A program made the position numbers and the translations under genes. This document shows, one piece after another, positions 48,912-58,804 of a stretch of 64,000 bases of DNA; position 1 is the first letter of the stretch; each line of letters opens with the position of its first letter. Origin of the DNA: Methylophilus sp. Leaf416 (lineage in GTDB: Bacteria > Pseudomonadota > Gammaproteobacteria > Burkholderiales > Methylophilaceae); assembly GCF_001424665.1 (NCBI RefSeq), contig NZ_LMQS01000004.1, forward strand, positions 251,680 through 315,679. Direction: 5' to 3'. Below the pieces are notes generated by a model, which did not search any database, was not told the DNA's origin, and saw only the letters and a list, made by a program, of their open reading frames with translations.

Positions 48912-50843
48912 ATGGGGTACAGCACCGAACTCAAGAACCACCAGAACGAACAGCACAAGTTCCGGGTTCGCCTGGTTTTCCTGGTATTAGCGGTCATTGC
49001 CGCTTTTTCTGCTTTAGCAGGCCGTTTTTATTTTTTACAGGTCTACCGCTACGACTATTACCAGACGCTGGCAGAAAACAACCGCATCTCGATTGTGCCA
49101 ATCACGCCTAACCGCGGCCTGATTTCTGACCGTAACGGTATTATCCTGGCGCATAACTTTTTTGTGTATACGCTGGAAATCACGCCCTCCAAAACCGACG
49201 ACTTGCAGGACACCATTGAAGAGTTAGGCCAGCTGGTAGAAGTCTCGCCAATCGACCTCAAGCGATTTAAGAAATTGCGTAGCCAAAGCCATACCTTTGA
49301 GAGTATCCCGATTCGTACCCACCTGAACGAGTATGAAGCGGCCAAATTTGCGGTAAACCGCTTCCGTTTTCCGGGCGTAGAATTAAAATCACGACTGTTC
49401 AGGCACTATCCTTATGGCACACTGGGTACGCATGCGATTGGCTATATTAGCCGCATCAACGAGAATGACCTCAAGCAACTCAAAGAAAATAACCAGCTTT
49501 CCAATTACAAAGGCACCGAGCATATCGGCAAGGCCGGTGTTGAGCAGGCTTATGAAGAGCAATTGCATGGTATCACCGGTTTCCAGCAAGTAGAGATTGA
49601 CGCGGATGGGCGCGCAGTTCGGGTGCTTTCCAGCGCATCGCCAACGTCTGGTAACAATATTGTGCTATCAATGGACGCCAAATTGCAGGAAATCGCCGAG
49701 CATGAATTTGCCGGCAGGCGTGGCGCATTGGTTGCCATTCAACCTAAAACCGGCGAAGTGCTGGCGATGGCAAGTATGCCGTCATTTGATGCCAACCTGT
49801 TTGTGGATGGTATTGATTACGACAACTGGAACCTGCTGAATAATTCACTGGATAAACCATTGATCAACCGCAGCCTGAAAGGCATTTACCCGCCAGGCTC
49901 GACTTTTAAACCATTTGTGGCGCTGGCGGGGTTAGAGTCCGGCAAGCGCCAGCCGCCTTTTGCCATCAGCGACCCTGGCTATTTCATGTTGCCAAATAGC
50001 CGTCACCGTTACCGCGACTGGAAGCCTTCCGGTCATGGCGCGGTCGATATGCGCCGGGCAATTACCGTTTCCTGTGATACCTTTTTCTACGGGTTGGCGA
50101 TGGAACTGGGCATAGACCGCCTGACCGATTTTGTACGCCATTTTGGGTTTGGCGAAAAAACCAATATCGATATCCAAGGCGAATTGTCAGGATTACTGCC
50201 CACACCAGCCTGGAAGAAGAAACGCTTTAAACAACCGTGGTATATGGGTGAAACCGTGATTGTTGGTATCGGGCAAGGGTATACCTTGGTGACACCTATG
50301 CAACTCGCGCATGCCACTGCCATGCTAGCCAACAGTGGCAAATCTATCCGGCCGCATCTGGTAAATGCCATCGTTAACTCGAAAACCAACCAGGTCAGCT
50401 TATTGCCGCATGCAATTGCCGACCAGTTGAATTTGAGCGCCAATAATCTGGAAATCGTCAAGCTGGGCATGATGGATGTAACCCAGCCAGGCGGCACTGC
50501 CGCTGCGATTGGTACCAATGCAGGTTATTTAATCGCGGCCAAAACCGGTACCGCACAAGTGGTCGGTATCAAACAAAACGAGAAATATAACGAAAAACTG
50601 ATTAACGAACGGCACCGCGACCACGCCTGGTTTATTTCGTATGCGCCTGCCGAAGACCCGAAAATCGCAGTCGCCGTGATTGTAGAAAACGGTAGCCATG
50701 GTGGCTCAACAGCCGGCCCGATTGCGCGCAAGGTGATGGATTATTATTTACTTGGCAAAGTACCGGTTGACCCGGCCGCTGCAGCAGTGCCGGAAGTCAC
50801 CATTACCAATGCGCCAGAAGTAGAAGAGGAGCCACATGATTAG
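48912..50843 (+). CDS. mrdA: Peptidoglycan transpeptidase PBP2
   Basis: 643-residue class B penicillin-binding protein of the elongasome. It has a membrane anchor (RVRLVFLVLAVIAAFSALAGRFY), a pedestal domain, and a transpeptidase domain with SxxK at Ser330 (PPGSTFKPF), a catalytic SCDTF motif in place of SxN, and KTGTAQV. I start it at the ATG at 48912, four bases after the mreD stop; an upstream in-frame start inside mreD would add 15 residues without family support. Confidence 0.96.
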   Translation: MGYSTELKNHQNEQHKFRVRLVFLVLAVIAAFSALAGRFYFLQVYRYDYYQTLAENNRISIVPITPNRGLISDRNGIILAHNFFVYTLEITPSKTDDLQDTIEELGQLVEVSPIDLKRFKKLRSQSHTFESIPIRTHLNEYEAAKFAVNRFRFPGVELKSRLFRHYPYGTLGTHAIGYISRINENDLKQLKENNQLSNYKGTEHIGKAGVEQAYEEQLHGITGFQQVEIDADGRAVRVLSSASPTSGNNIVLSMDAKLQEIAEHEFAGRRGALVAIQPKTGEVLAMASMPSFDANLFVDGIDYDNWNLLNNSLDKPLINRSLKGIYPPGSTFKPFVALAGLESGKRQPPFAISDPGYFMLPNSRHRYRDWKPSGHGAVDMRRAITVSCDTFFYGLAMELGIDRLTDFVRHFGFGEKTNIDIQGELSGLLPTPAWKKKRFKQPWYMGETVIVGIGQGYTLVTPMQLAHATAMLANSGKSIRPHLVNAIVNSKTNQVSLLPHAIADQLNLSANNLEIVKLGMMDVTQPGGTAAAIGTNAGYLIAAKTGTAQVVGIKQNEKYNEKLINERHRDHAWFISYAPAEDPKIAVAVIVENGSHGGSTAGPIARKVMDYYLLGKVPVDPAAAAVPEVTITNAPEVEEEPHD

Positions 50844-51933
50844 GCAATTGATCGTCCGCTTTATACGGCATGTAGACTCTGTCCTGCTCGCCACTGTTCT
50901 GATGGTGCTGGTGGTGGCATTGATGGTGCTGTATAGCGCATCTGGCCAGGCGCTGACCAAAGTGAACGCGCAAATCGTGAATATCATGATCATGATGGGC
51001 GTCATGCTGCTGGTAGCCAATACACAACCGCAATTCATTGAGCGCATTGCGCTGCCGGTGTATTTGTTTGGTCTGACACTGCTGCTGGCTGTCGCCTTGA
51101 TAGGTGACATCAGCCATGGTGCGCGGCGCTGGTTAAACCTGGGTGTGACCAAAATCCAGCCTTCAGAACTGATGAAGCTGGCCGTGCCCATCATGTTGTC
51201 CTGGTATTTTTCCAAACGCGAAAGTATGTTGCGTACCGGCGATTACTTAGTCGCCGGGGTGATTCTGCTGGTGCCGGTACTATTGATTGCAAAGCAGCCT
51301 GATCTGGGTACTGCCACCCTGGTATTTGCTTCCGGATTTTTTGTAATTTTCCTGGCTGGCCTGAGCTGGAAATTTATCTTCGGTAGCGCGATTGCCTTTG
51401 GTGCTGCCTTGCCGATTTTGTGGTCTATGCTGCACGACTATCAACGGCGCAGGGTTGAAATCCTGGTCGACCCGAGCCAGGATCCATTGGGTGCGGGCTA
51501 CCATATTATCCAGGCCACCATTGCGATTGGTTCCGGTGGGATGACCGGCAAAGGTTGGCTGAATGGCACCCAATCACAACTGGACTTTGTACCTGAACGC
51601 ACCACCGACTTTATTTTTGCCGTATTCGCTGAAGAATTTGGCCTGGTCGGCTGCTGCCTGTTGTTACTGCTGTTCACCATTATCATTGGCCGCGCTTTTA
51701 TTATTGCCTCGCAAGCCAAAAATACTTTTTCACGCTTGCTGGCAGGCAGTATTGCCGCCACCTTCTTCACTTATTGTTTTGTGAATATGGGCATGGTCAG
51801 CGGCATTTTACCGGTGGTGGGCATTCCGTTGCCATTGGTCAGTTATGGCGGTACTTCTTTGTTGACCCTGGGCCTGAGCCTGGGCTTGCTAATGAGTGTG
51901 CAATCGCATAAACGACTGGTTGCCACCGACTAG
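50836..51933 (+). CDS. rodA: Rod-shape SEDS glycosyltransferase RodA
   Basis: 365-residue SEDS-family peptidoglycan polymerase with ten predicted helices. Motifs are DISHGARRWLNLG, QPSELMKLAVPIMLSWY, KQPDLGTATLVFASG, the loop with the catalytic Asp VPERTTDFIFAVFAEEFG, and GIPLPLVSYGGTSLL. It overlaps mrdA by 8 bp; PBP2 and RodA act as one complex. Confidence 0.97.
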   Translation: MIRQLIVRFIRHVDSVLLATVLMVLVVALMVLYSASGQALTKVNAQIVNIMIMMGVMLLVANTQPQFIERIALPVYLFGLTLLLAVALIGDISHGARRWLNLGVTKIQPSELMKLAVPIMLSWYFSKRESMLRTGDYLVAGVILLVPVLLIAKQPDLGTATLVFASGFFVIFLAGLSWKFIFGSAIAFGAALPILWSMLHDYQRRRVEILVDPSQDPLGAGYHIIQATIAIGSGGMTGKGWLNGTQSQLDFVPERTTDFIFAVFAEEFGLVGCCLLLLLFTIIIGRAFIIASQAKNTFSRLLAGSIAATFFTYCFVNMGMVSGILPVVGIPLPLVSYGGTSLLTLGLSLGLLMSVQSHKRLVATD

Positions 51934-51952
51934 TGTACTTTGTGAGGACAAG

Positions 51953-53017
51953 ATGTCTTTTAATTCAAAACTGATAGCGATTGCGTTGCTAAGCAGCCTG
52001 CTGGCTGCCTGTAACAGCAGTATGCCACCACGCCAGACATCTCCGTCTCAGCCACCAACCAGCAAATCGACACCCGCAGAAAGACCACGCGCCACACCTC
52101 CCATGGCGTCTTCACCTTCTGCCCCGCCTGTCATGGGTCCGCGCATCATCAACATTGACCCAAAACCGGAATTTGAAGGCAATGCTACCGATGGCATAGA
52201 CCCGAACACGCCGTTGGAAACGTCAGTGACGCCCAGGCTGGACCCTATCGTCAAATCCACGACCAAGCCTTATATCGTCAATGGCGAGACCATTACACCG
52301 ATGTCAGCTATCGCCACGCCTTTTACCCAGACCGGCCACGCTTCATGGTATGGCAAAAAATTTCATGGCCGCAAAACCGCCAGCGGTGAAGTCTATGATA
52401 TGTTCAAACTCTCTGCCGCACATAAAACCCTGCCTATTCCCAGCTATGTGCGCGTAACCAATCTCAGTAACCGCAAGTCGGTCATTGTCAGGGTCAATGA
52501 CCGCGGGCCGTTCGGGCGTCCGCGGGTAATTGATCTGTCTTATGCCGCAGCAAAACAGCTGGATATTATCCAGCATGGTTCCAGCCAGGTAGAAGTGACC
52601 CTGATAGATACGACACAGCAGACACCCGAACCCTTGCAGCCATCTACTGAAACCGTTCAAGTGACCAGGCAGATCATCCAGCCGGTATCAGCAGGCGCTT
52701 CACCGGCAAGCGTGCCTTCACCGGCAAGCACACCTTCTACAGCAAATACCTCCGCTGCAAACATTCCTGCAAACGGACTGGAAGCCAATGGTATTTACAT
52801 CCAGGTTGGCGCTTTTGGCCAGGAAGAAAATGCCGACCGATTGCAGAAGCGCATCTTCACCGCCATCCCCGAGACACAAACCCTGCTCAACAAAGTGTAT
52901 AATGGCAAGCTGTTCCAGGTCGTACTGGGACCGTATCCAGATCACGCATTGGCAGCACAGGCGGCCAGTCAGATGCGTGACCAATTGCAGTTACCTGCAC
53001 TTATTTTTTCCCGGTAA
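51953..53017 (+). CDS. rlpA: Septal-ring lytic transglycosylase RlpA
   Basis: 354-residue lipoprotein. Lipobox LLAAC near residue 20; a long Pro/Thr/Ser linker; a double-psi beta-barrel (GHASWYGKKFHGRKTASGE, VNDRGPFGRPRVIDLSYAAA) with the catalytic His/Asp region; a second linker with short SPAS/PSTAN repeats; and a C-terminal SPOR domain (GIYIQVGAFGQEENADRLQ) that binds denuded glycan. The ATG at 51953 has a GAGG sequence upstream and gives a clean lipoprotein signal; a longer frame inside rodA is rejected. Confidence 0.94.
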   Translation: MSFNSKLIAIALLSSLLAACNSSMPPRQTSPSQPPTSKSTPAERPRATPPMASSPSAPPVMGPRIINIDPKPEFEGNATDGIDPNTPLETSVTPRLDPIVKSTTKPYIVNGETITPMSAIATPFTQTGHASWYGKKFHGRKTASGEVYDMFKLSAAHKTLPIPSYVRVTNLSNRKSVIVRVNDRGPFGRPRVIDLSYAAAKQLDIIQHGSSQVEVTLIDTTQQTPEPLQPSTETVQVTRQIIQPVSAGASPASVPSPASTPSTANTSAANIPANGLEANGIYIQVGAFGQEENADRLQKRIFTAIPETQTLLNKVYNGKLFQVVLGPYPDHALAAQAASQMRDQLQLPALIFSR

Positions 53018-53107
53018 TTGTTTTTTCACGAGAAGTTTTTCTGCGTGAAGTTTGTATCCCGTAAGGGGTTTTTCTCATTGACTGTTTATCTCGTTAAGTG
53101 ACTAACC

Positions 53108-54247
53108 ATGTGGCGCTCTTGTATTGCTGTTCTATTTTCACTCCCATTCATTACGCTGGCCGCTGAAGCCATTACCCTCAATGTGCCGTCGCCGACACTG
53201 GCTGCCAAAGCCTTTGTATTGCGCGATGCCAATACAGGTGGATTGTTGGCGGCCAATAACCCGGATATGCCGGTAGAACCAGCATCGCTGACCAAGGTAA
53301 TGACAGCCTACTTGGCTTTTGAAGCAGTCAAGCAAAAGCGCTTGTCACTGACACAAACATTGCCGGTAAGCCATAAAGCCTGGAAGGTCGAAGGGTCCAA
53401 AATGTTTATCGACACCACCATGACGGTGACAGTCGATGAGCTGCTGCATGGCCTGATTATCCAATCCGGTAACGATGCTGCCATTACGCTGGCTGAAGGG
53501 ATTGCCGGTAGTGAAGAGTTATTTGCCACACTGATGAATAAAAAAGCCGTGGCATTGGGCATGAAAAACAGCCATTTCATTAACTCAACCGGCTTGCCTG
53601 ACCCTACCCATACCACCACAGCGCGTGATTTGTCGATCCTGGCCAATGCCTTGATCCGAGACTTCCCTCAAGATTACGCGCGCTTATACTCACAAAAATC
53701 TTACACCTATAACAAGATTACCCAGCCTAATCGTAACCGCTTGCTGTTCCTAGACCCGACTGTCGATGGCATGAAAACCGGCCACACCGAATCTGCGGGT
53801 TACTGCCTGATTTCTTCTGCCAAACGCGATGATTTCCGCCTGATTTCTGTCGTTTTGGGCACGACTTCAGACAATGTACGTGCCGCCGAAAGCCAGAAGC
53901 TGCTGAACTTCGGCTTCCGTTTCTTTGAATCCAAACTGATCTACCCGGCCGCTAAAGCCATCACCCGTCAAAAAGTCTGGAAAGGAACTGAAAGCGAAGT
54001 CGATTTGACAGTTGCCAAGCCTGTTTACCTGACTTTGCCACAAGGCGAATATGCCAATATGAAAGCCAACGTACGGATTGCCAAGCCGCTGGAAGCGCCA
54101 CTGAAAGCCCAGCAAGCAGTAGGTAAAATCGAGTTTACCTTGAACGGAAAAGTCGTCCACAGTGTGCCATTGGTGACCATGCAGGCGGTAGAAGCCAGCA
54201 ATATCTTTTCACGCATGATTGACCAAGTGCGTTTGTATTTGCAATAA
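53108..54247 (+). CDS. dacC: D-alanyl-D-alanine carboxypeptidase (PBP5/6 family)
   Basis: 379-residue low-molecular-mass penicillin-binding protein. A signal peptide is followed by SxxK at Ser60 (ASLTKVMTAYLAFE), SGN at 120-122 and KTG at 223-225. A C-terminal beta domain and an amphipathic helix (VEASNIFSRMIDQVRLYL) anchor it to the membrane. It trims stem pentapeptides. The choice between dacA and dacC naming is arbitrary. Confidence 0.94.
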   Translation: MWRSCIAVLFSLPFITLAAEAITLNVPSPTLAAKAFVLRDANTGGLLAANNPDMPVEPASLTKVMTAYLAFEAVKQKRLSLTQTLPVSHKAWKVEGSKMFIDTTMTVTVDELLHGLIIQSGNDAAITLAEGIAGSEELFATLMNKKAVALGMKNSHFINSTGLPDPTHTTTARDLSILANALIRDFPQDYARLYSQKSYTYNKITQPNRNRLLFLDPTVDGMKTGHTESAGYCLISSAKRDDFRLISVVLGTTSDNVRAAESQKLLNFGFRFFESKLIYPAAKAITRQKVWKGTESEVDLTVAKPVYLTLPQGEYANMKANVRIAKPLEAPLKAQQAVGKIEFTLNGKVVHSVPLVTMQAVEASNIFSRMIDQVRLYLQ

Positions 54248-54268
54248 CATGTTTCAACAGGTGACCGT

Positions 54269-54571
54269 ATGAGCGAACCAGATAAACCATCTTCTGAACA
54301 AACGCCTGTAGCAGAAGAGACCCTGATTGAGTTTCCCTGTGACTTTCCGATCAAAGTCATGGGTGAAACACATGATGACTTCACCAGTGAAGTGACCAAA
54401 ACCATACAGCGGCACCTGCCTGAGTTTGGTGCCCATTTAATCGAGATGCGCGGCAGCAGCGCGGGCAAATACCTGAGCCTGACTTGCATGGTGTACGTCA
54501 CCTCCAAACCGCAACTGGATGATATCTATCGCAGCCTGACCTCGCACCCGATGGTCAAGGTCGTGCTTTAG
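54269..54571 (+). CDS. ybeD: YbeD family protein (DUF493)
   Basis: 100-residue ACT-like fold protein of the DUF493/YbeD family: LIEFPCDFPIKVMGETHDDFT, EMRGSSAGKYLSLTCMVYV and HPMVKVVL at the end. It is almost always between dacA/dacC and lipB, as here. An allosteric or lipoate-linked role has been proposed but is not settled. Confidence 0.93.
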   Translation: MSEPDKPSSEQTPVAEETLIEFPCDFPIKVMGETHDDFTSEVTKTIQRHLPEFGAHLIEMRGSSAGKYLSLTCMVYVTSKPQLDDIYRSLTSHPMVKVVL

Positions 54572-54589
54572 TCACCCTTTCAAAATCAC

Positions 54590-55204
54590 ATGCCTGCTCT
54601 GGAAATTCGCCAGCTGGGCCTGACTGACTATGCAGTCACCCTGGCCGAAATGCAGGCTTACACCGCGCAACGCAATAGCAGCTCTGCTGACCAGTTGTGG
54701 GTAACTGAACACCCGCCGGTTTATACGCTGGGCCTTAATCGGCGCGGGGTTAGATTGCCTGATAACGATATCCCCGTCGTAAATGTAGACCGTGGCGGCA
54801 AAATCACTTATCACGGCCCAGGCCAGTTAATTATTTATTGCCTGATAGACCTCGCACGTAGCCACTTGAATGTGCGGCAACTTGTCTCCATCTTGGAAAA
54901 CAGCCTGATAGAATTCCTGGCCGTCCATGGCGTGACTGCTGAAGCACGTCCTGATGCGCCAGGCGTTTATGTGTCCGGTAAAAAAATAGCGTCGTTAGGG
55001 CTACGCCTTAAAAATCAGTGCTGTTATCATGGCTTAAGCTTGAATATTGATATGGATTTGCAGCCGTTTGCCGACATAGACCCCTGCGGTTATGCCGGCA
55101 TGCAAATGACACAAACCAAAGAATTACAGATTCCGTTAGCCATGGCTGAGATTGCCGCAGCGTTAACTCAAACACTGAAAGAGAAACTGGCGCATGTCAG
55201 ATAA
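54590..55204 (+). CDS. lipB: Octanoyltransferase LipB
   Basis: 204-residue enzyme moving octanoyl groups from acyl carrier protein to lipoyl domains. Motifs: [50 protein letters not shown] (catalytic Lys), [14 protein letters not shown] and the nucleophile Cys in [10 protein letters not shown]. It ends inside the start of lipA with an 11-bp overlap. Confidence 0.96.
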   Translation: MPALEIRQLGLTDYAVTLAEMQAYTAQRNSSSADQLWVTEHPPVYTLGLNRRGVRLPDNDIPVVNVDRGGKITYHGPGQLIIYCLIDLARSHLNVRQLVSILENSLIEFLAVHGVTAEARPDAPGVYVSGKKIASLGLRLKNQCCYHGLSLNIDMDLQPFADIDPCGYAGMQMTQTKELQIPLAMAEIAAALTQTLKEKLAHVR

Positions 55205-56171
55205 ATGCCAAACTGAACGCCCGGCGAAAAAAGTGGCGGGTGTCAAAGAAATTGACGCCGCGAAAACCTCACGTATCCCGATAAAAATCGTGCCCATGCC
55301 GGTATTGCGCAAGCCGGAGTGGATACGCATGAAAGTGCCGGATTCAGCGCGCTTCCAGGAAATCAAACAGGTTTTGCGTGACAACAACCTGCACACCGTC
55401 TGTGAAGAAGCCAGTTGCCCGAACATAGGCGAATGCTTTAGTGGCGGCACCGCCACTTTTATGATCCTGGGTGATATCTGCACCCGCCGCTGCCCGTTTT
55501 GCGATGTGGCACACGGCAAACCCCTGCCGCCTGACCCGAATGAACCGGAAAACCTGGCGCGTACCATTGCACAGATGAAACTGCGTTATGTCGTGGTCAC
55601 TTCGGTAGACCGCGATGATTTGCCCGATGGCGGTGCGCAGCATTTTGTCGATTGCATACGCGCGATCCGTGCCCAATCCCCACACATCAAAATTGAAATC
55701 CTGGTACCGGACTTCCGTGGCCGCCTGGATGTGTCTCTGAAAATCCTGCGTGAAGCGCCGCCGGATGTGATGAATCACAATCTGGAAACGGTGCCGCGCT
55801 TATATAAACAAGCTCGCCCCGGGTCTGATTACCAGCACTCACTCAACCTGCTCAAGCAGTTCAGCGAGATGTATCCGCATGTGCCGGCCAAATCCGGCCT
55901 CATGCTGGGCCTGGGTGAAACTGATGAAGAAATTCTGGAAGTGATGCGTGACCTGCGTGCGCACAATGTCAGCATGCTAACCCTGGGGCAATATCTGCAA
56001 CCAAGCGTGCATCACCTGCCCGTGCTGCGTTATGTGACACCTGATACGTTTGCCTGGTTTAAAGAGCAGGCAGACAGCATGGGGTTTGATAATGCTGCCA
56101 GCGGTCCGATGGTACGCAGCAGCTATCATGCAGACCAGCAGGCACATGCAGTCATCGCCCAGGAAGCATAA
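55194..56171 (+). CDS. lipA: Lipoyl synthase LipA
   Basis: 325-residue radical-SAM enzyme inserting two sulfurs into octanoyl chains. Auxiliary cluster Cys70, 75 and 81 ([13 protein letters not shown]); radical-SAM cluster Cys96, 100 and 103 (CTRRCPFC); C-terminal VRSSYHADQ supplies the conserved Ser ligand. Coupled to lipB by overlap. Confidence 0.97.
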   Translation: MSDKCQTERPAKKVAGVKEIDAAKTSRIPIKIVPMPVLRKPEWIRMKVPDSARFQEIKQVLRDNNLHTVCEEASCPNIGECFSGGTATFMILGDICTRRCPFCDVAHGKPLPPDPNEPENLARTIAQMKLRYVVVTSVDRDDLPDGGAQHFVDCIRAIRAQSPHIKIEILVPDFRGRLDVSLKILREAPPDVMNHNLETVPRLYKQARPGSDYQHSLNLLKQFSEMYPHVPAKSGLMLGLGETDEEILEVMRDLRAHNVSMLTLGQYLQPSVHHLPVLRYVTPDTFAWFKEQADSMGFDNAASGPMVRSSYHADQQAHAVIAQEA

Positions 56172-56237
56172 ATTAAAAGCCCGCTGGCCCTCATCCTTGA
56201 AAAACCCAGCCTAAGAAGATACGTACAGGAGCAAGAT

Positions 56238-57539
56238 ATGGTTCCCCATTTAACCACCGCCTTAAGCGGTCCGTTGGACAGTCTGGAAAAACGCATTTTA
56301 CAAGCCATGCCGGATATCGAACACTGGTTTCGTACTCAGTGGCAGGAAGTTGCCGCGCCATTTTATGCCAGTGTGGATCTGCGTAATTCGGGCTTCAAAC
56401 TCGCACCGGTAGATACCAATTTGTTTCCAGGCGGATTCAATAACCTGAACCCGGAATTTCTTAGTTTATCGGTACATGCCGCTCAGGTTGCGGTGGAGAA
56501 AGTCTGCCCGGATGCACGCAGATTGTTGCTGATCCCGGAAAACCATACCCGTAACACTTACTATCTGCGCAACGTTGTTGAACTGTGTCATATTCTGAAA
56601 TCGGCGGGTATGGAGGTGCGCGTTGGCAGCCTGTCACCCGAGATCACTGAAGTGACCAGGCTGGAAACCCACGATGGCCTGCCTTTGATTCTGGAACCGC
56701 TGGTACGCGAAAAAAATCGCCTCAAACTCAATGCTGCTTCTTTTGAAGGTATCGATTATCCGGCATTCGATAGCTGTGCCATCCTGCTCAATAATGATTT
56801 ATCAGGTGGCGTACCGGATATGCTGCAAAACCTGGAGCAGACTTTAATTCCACCTTTACATGCCGGCTGGTTTACCCGCCGCAAATCGCAACATTTTGCC
56901 GCTTATGACAAAGTGGTAGCCAACTTTGCCAAGCTGCTGGATGTCGACCCGTGGCAGCTAAACCCTTATTTTGACACCGCCAGCGGCATTGATTTCCATC
57001 AGCGCGTCGGTGAAGACCAACTGGCTGAAAAAGTCGATGCCATGCTCAAGAAAATCCAGGCTAAATATGACGAATACGGCATTACCCATGCCCCGTTTGT
57101 GATTGTAAAAGCCGATGCCGGCACTTATGGTATGGGTATCATGAGTGTGAAATCTGCCGACGAAGTGCGTGACCTCAACCGCAAAACGCGCAACAAAATG
57201 TCAGTCATCAAAGAAGGCATGGAAGTCTCTGAAGTGATGATACAGGAAGGCGTATATACCTTTGAGAACATCAATGATGCGGTGGCGGAACCCGTGGTCT
57301 ATATGATGGATCACTTTGTGGTCGGCGGCTTTTACCGCGTGCACACCAGCCGCGGCGTGGATGAAAACCTAAATGCTCCCGGCATGCAGTTTGTGCCACT
57401 GGCATTTGAAAAGCCCTGTACCCTGCCCGACTGTTCCGACGCCCCAGATGCACCGCCTAACCGCTTTTATGCCTATGGCGTAGTGGCGCGCCTGGCACTG
57501 CTGGCCGCCGGAATGGAACTGCAGGAAAATGACCACTGA
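56238..57539 (+). CDS. gshA: Glutamate-cysteine ligase, proteobacterial GshA type (TIGR02049-like)
   Basis: 433-residue ligase for the first step of glutathione synthesis. It belongs to the group found in acidithiobacilli and betaproteobacteria and is unlike Escherichia coli GshA. Marks: FYASVDLRNSGFKLAPVDTN, FPGGFNNLNPEF, the Asn/Asp block LLNNDLSGGVPDML, VIVKADAGTYGMGIMSVKSA and YGVVARLALLAAGMEL. AGGAG precedes the ATG. gshB follows 23 bp later, which supports the role. Confidence 0.9.
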   Translation: MVPHLTTALSGPLDSLEKRILQAMPDIEHWFRTQWQEVAAPFYASVDLRNSGFKLAPVDTNLFPGGFNNLNPEFLSLSVHAAQVAVEKVCPDARRLLLIPENHTRNTYYLRNVVELCHILKSAGMEVRVGSLSPEITEVTRLETHDGLPLILEPLVREKNRLKLNAASFEGIDYPAFDSCAILLNNDLSGGVPDMLQNLEQTLIPPLHAGWFTRRKSQHFAAYDKVVANFAKLLDVDPWQLNPYFDTASGIDFHQRVGEDQLAEKVDAMLKKIQAKYDEYGITHAPFVIVKADAGTYGMGIMSVKSADEVRDLNRKTRNKMSVIKEGMEVSEVMIQEGVYTFENINDAVAEPVVYMMDHFVVGGFYRVHTSRGVDENLNAPGMQFVPLAFEKPCTLPDCSDAPDAPPNRFYAYGVVARLALLAAGMELQENDH

Positions 57540-57562
57540 CCGCATAAACGACTCGAAGGTGC

Positions 57563-58516
57563 ATGATGAAACTGCTGTTTATCCTCGACCCGCTGCATAA
57601 ACTAACCGTTTATAAAGACACCAGTCTCGCCATCATGCGTGCCGCGCATGCGCGTGGGCACGAGCTATGGGTATGTGAACAACAGGACTGGCACTTGCAG
57701 CGTGAAGTTTCACTGGTGGATGCGCAGCCGTTTGCATTTGAGGGTAGTGGCTGGGTAGTCGGCGAGAAAAACACGTATATGCCGACTGCTTTTGATGCCG
57801 TATTGATGCGCAAAGACCCACCGTTCGATAACGAATATTTATATAGCACCTATTTGCTGGAATTCGCCCAGCAACAAGGTGCACGCATCATCAATGACCC
57901 CGCATCCATACGCGGCTGGAACGAGAAGCTATCCGTAGCCCGCTTTCCGCAATTTGCACCGCCTTTTATCGTCACCAGCCAGCGGGAAAAGATACTGGCT
58001 TTTCTGGCCGAGCATGACGATATCATTGTCAAACCGCTGGATGGCATGGGTGGCAGCGGTATTTTTCGTTTGCGTAAAGACGACCCAAATATTTTCGCCA
58101 TCCTGGAAACACTTACCCAATTTCAAACCCAGACCATCATGGTGCAGCGTTACATCCCGGAGATAGTCAAAGGCGATAAACGTATCCTGATCATCAATGG
58201 CGAGCCTCTACCATATGCACTTGCCCGTATCCCCAAAGCCGGCGAAACCCGTGGCAACCTCGCTGCCGGCGGTAAAGGCGTCGCACAACCATTAAGTGCT
58301 CGTGACTTGGAGATCGCCGAAACCGTTGGTAAAACCCTCCAACAACACGGTCTGTTTTTAGTCGGGCTGGATGTGATTGGTGATTATTTAACGGAAGTGA
58401 ATGTCACCAGCCCGACCGGTATGGTGGAAATTGCGGCACAATCCAGGGAATGGGCAGAGCCTTGTGACCCCGCGCAAGTAATGGTGGAGGCGTTAGAGAA
58501 AATGGTCGTCAATTAA
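57563..58516 (+). CDS. gshB: Glutathione synthetase
   Basis: 317-residue ATP-grasp ligase adding glycine to gamma-glutamylcysteine. N-terminal MKLLFILDPLHKLTVYKDTS; middle VLMRKDPPFDNEYLYSTYLLE; ATP-grasp core IIVKPLDGMGGSGIFRL and NVTSPTGMVEI. Two adjacent ATG codons compete; GAAGG is better spaced for the second (57566), so the first Met may be absent. Confidence 0.96.
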   Translation: MMKLLFILDPLHKLTVYKDTSLAIMRAAHARGHELWVCEQQDWHLQREVSLVDAQPFAFEGSGWVVGEKNTYMPTAFDAVLMRKDPPFDNEYLYSTYLLEFAQQQGARIINDPASIRGWNEKLSVARFPQFAPPFIVTSQREKILAFLAEHDDIIVKPLDGMGGSGIFRLRKDDPNIFAILETLTQFQTQTIMVQRYIPEIVKGDKRILIINGEPLPYALARIPKAGETRGNLAAGGKGVAQPLSARDLEIAETVGKTLQQHGLFLVGLDVIGDYLTEVNVTSPTGMVEIAAQSREWAEPCDPAQVMVEALEKMVVN

Positions 58517-58674
58517 AGTCATCTGAATTCACTGGCGGTCCGGACGCTTATTACCCTTTACCAGCAAGCCTCACCTGATCAAAATACTTATTTCAAAAAT
58601 TACGTCACCATTGACGAGCAAACAAGCCTCCGTGCAGGTCGCAAGTCACCAACATCCCGCCTGCAATGCTTAAA

Positions 58675-58766
58675 GATTAATTTTTTAATTAATCAGTTCA
58701 ATATTCCTCTTCTTAAACCAGGCTTTTCCTATCAATTTTGATAATATGGTTTAACAGTTTAAAAAT
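58675..58766 (+). promoter_or_regulatory. Palindrome and weak promoter upstream of dadA
   Basis: The 288-bp gap after gshB holds no convincing gene. It contains GATTAATT-TTTT-AATTAATC (58675-58694), an AT-rich perfect inverted repeat. It also has a possible sigma-70 promoter, TTGATA (58738-58743), 17 bp, AAAAAT (58761-58766, 4 of 6). Lrp-type control of dadA is known in enterobacteria; whether the palindrome is such a site cannot be told. Confidence 0.35.
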
Positions 58767-58804
58767 GCTTTATATCATCGATTGCTGCTTCAGGAGTGTC
58801 ATCA

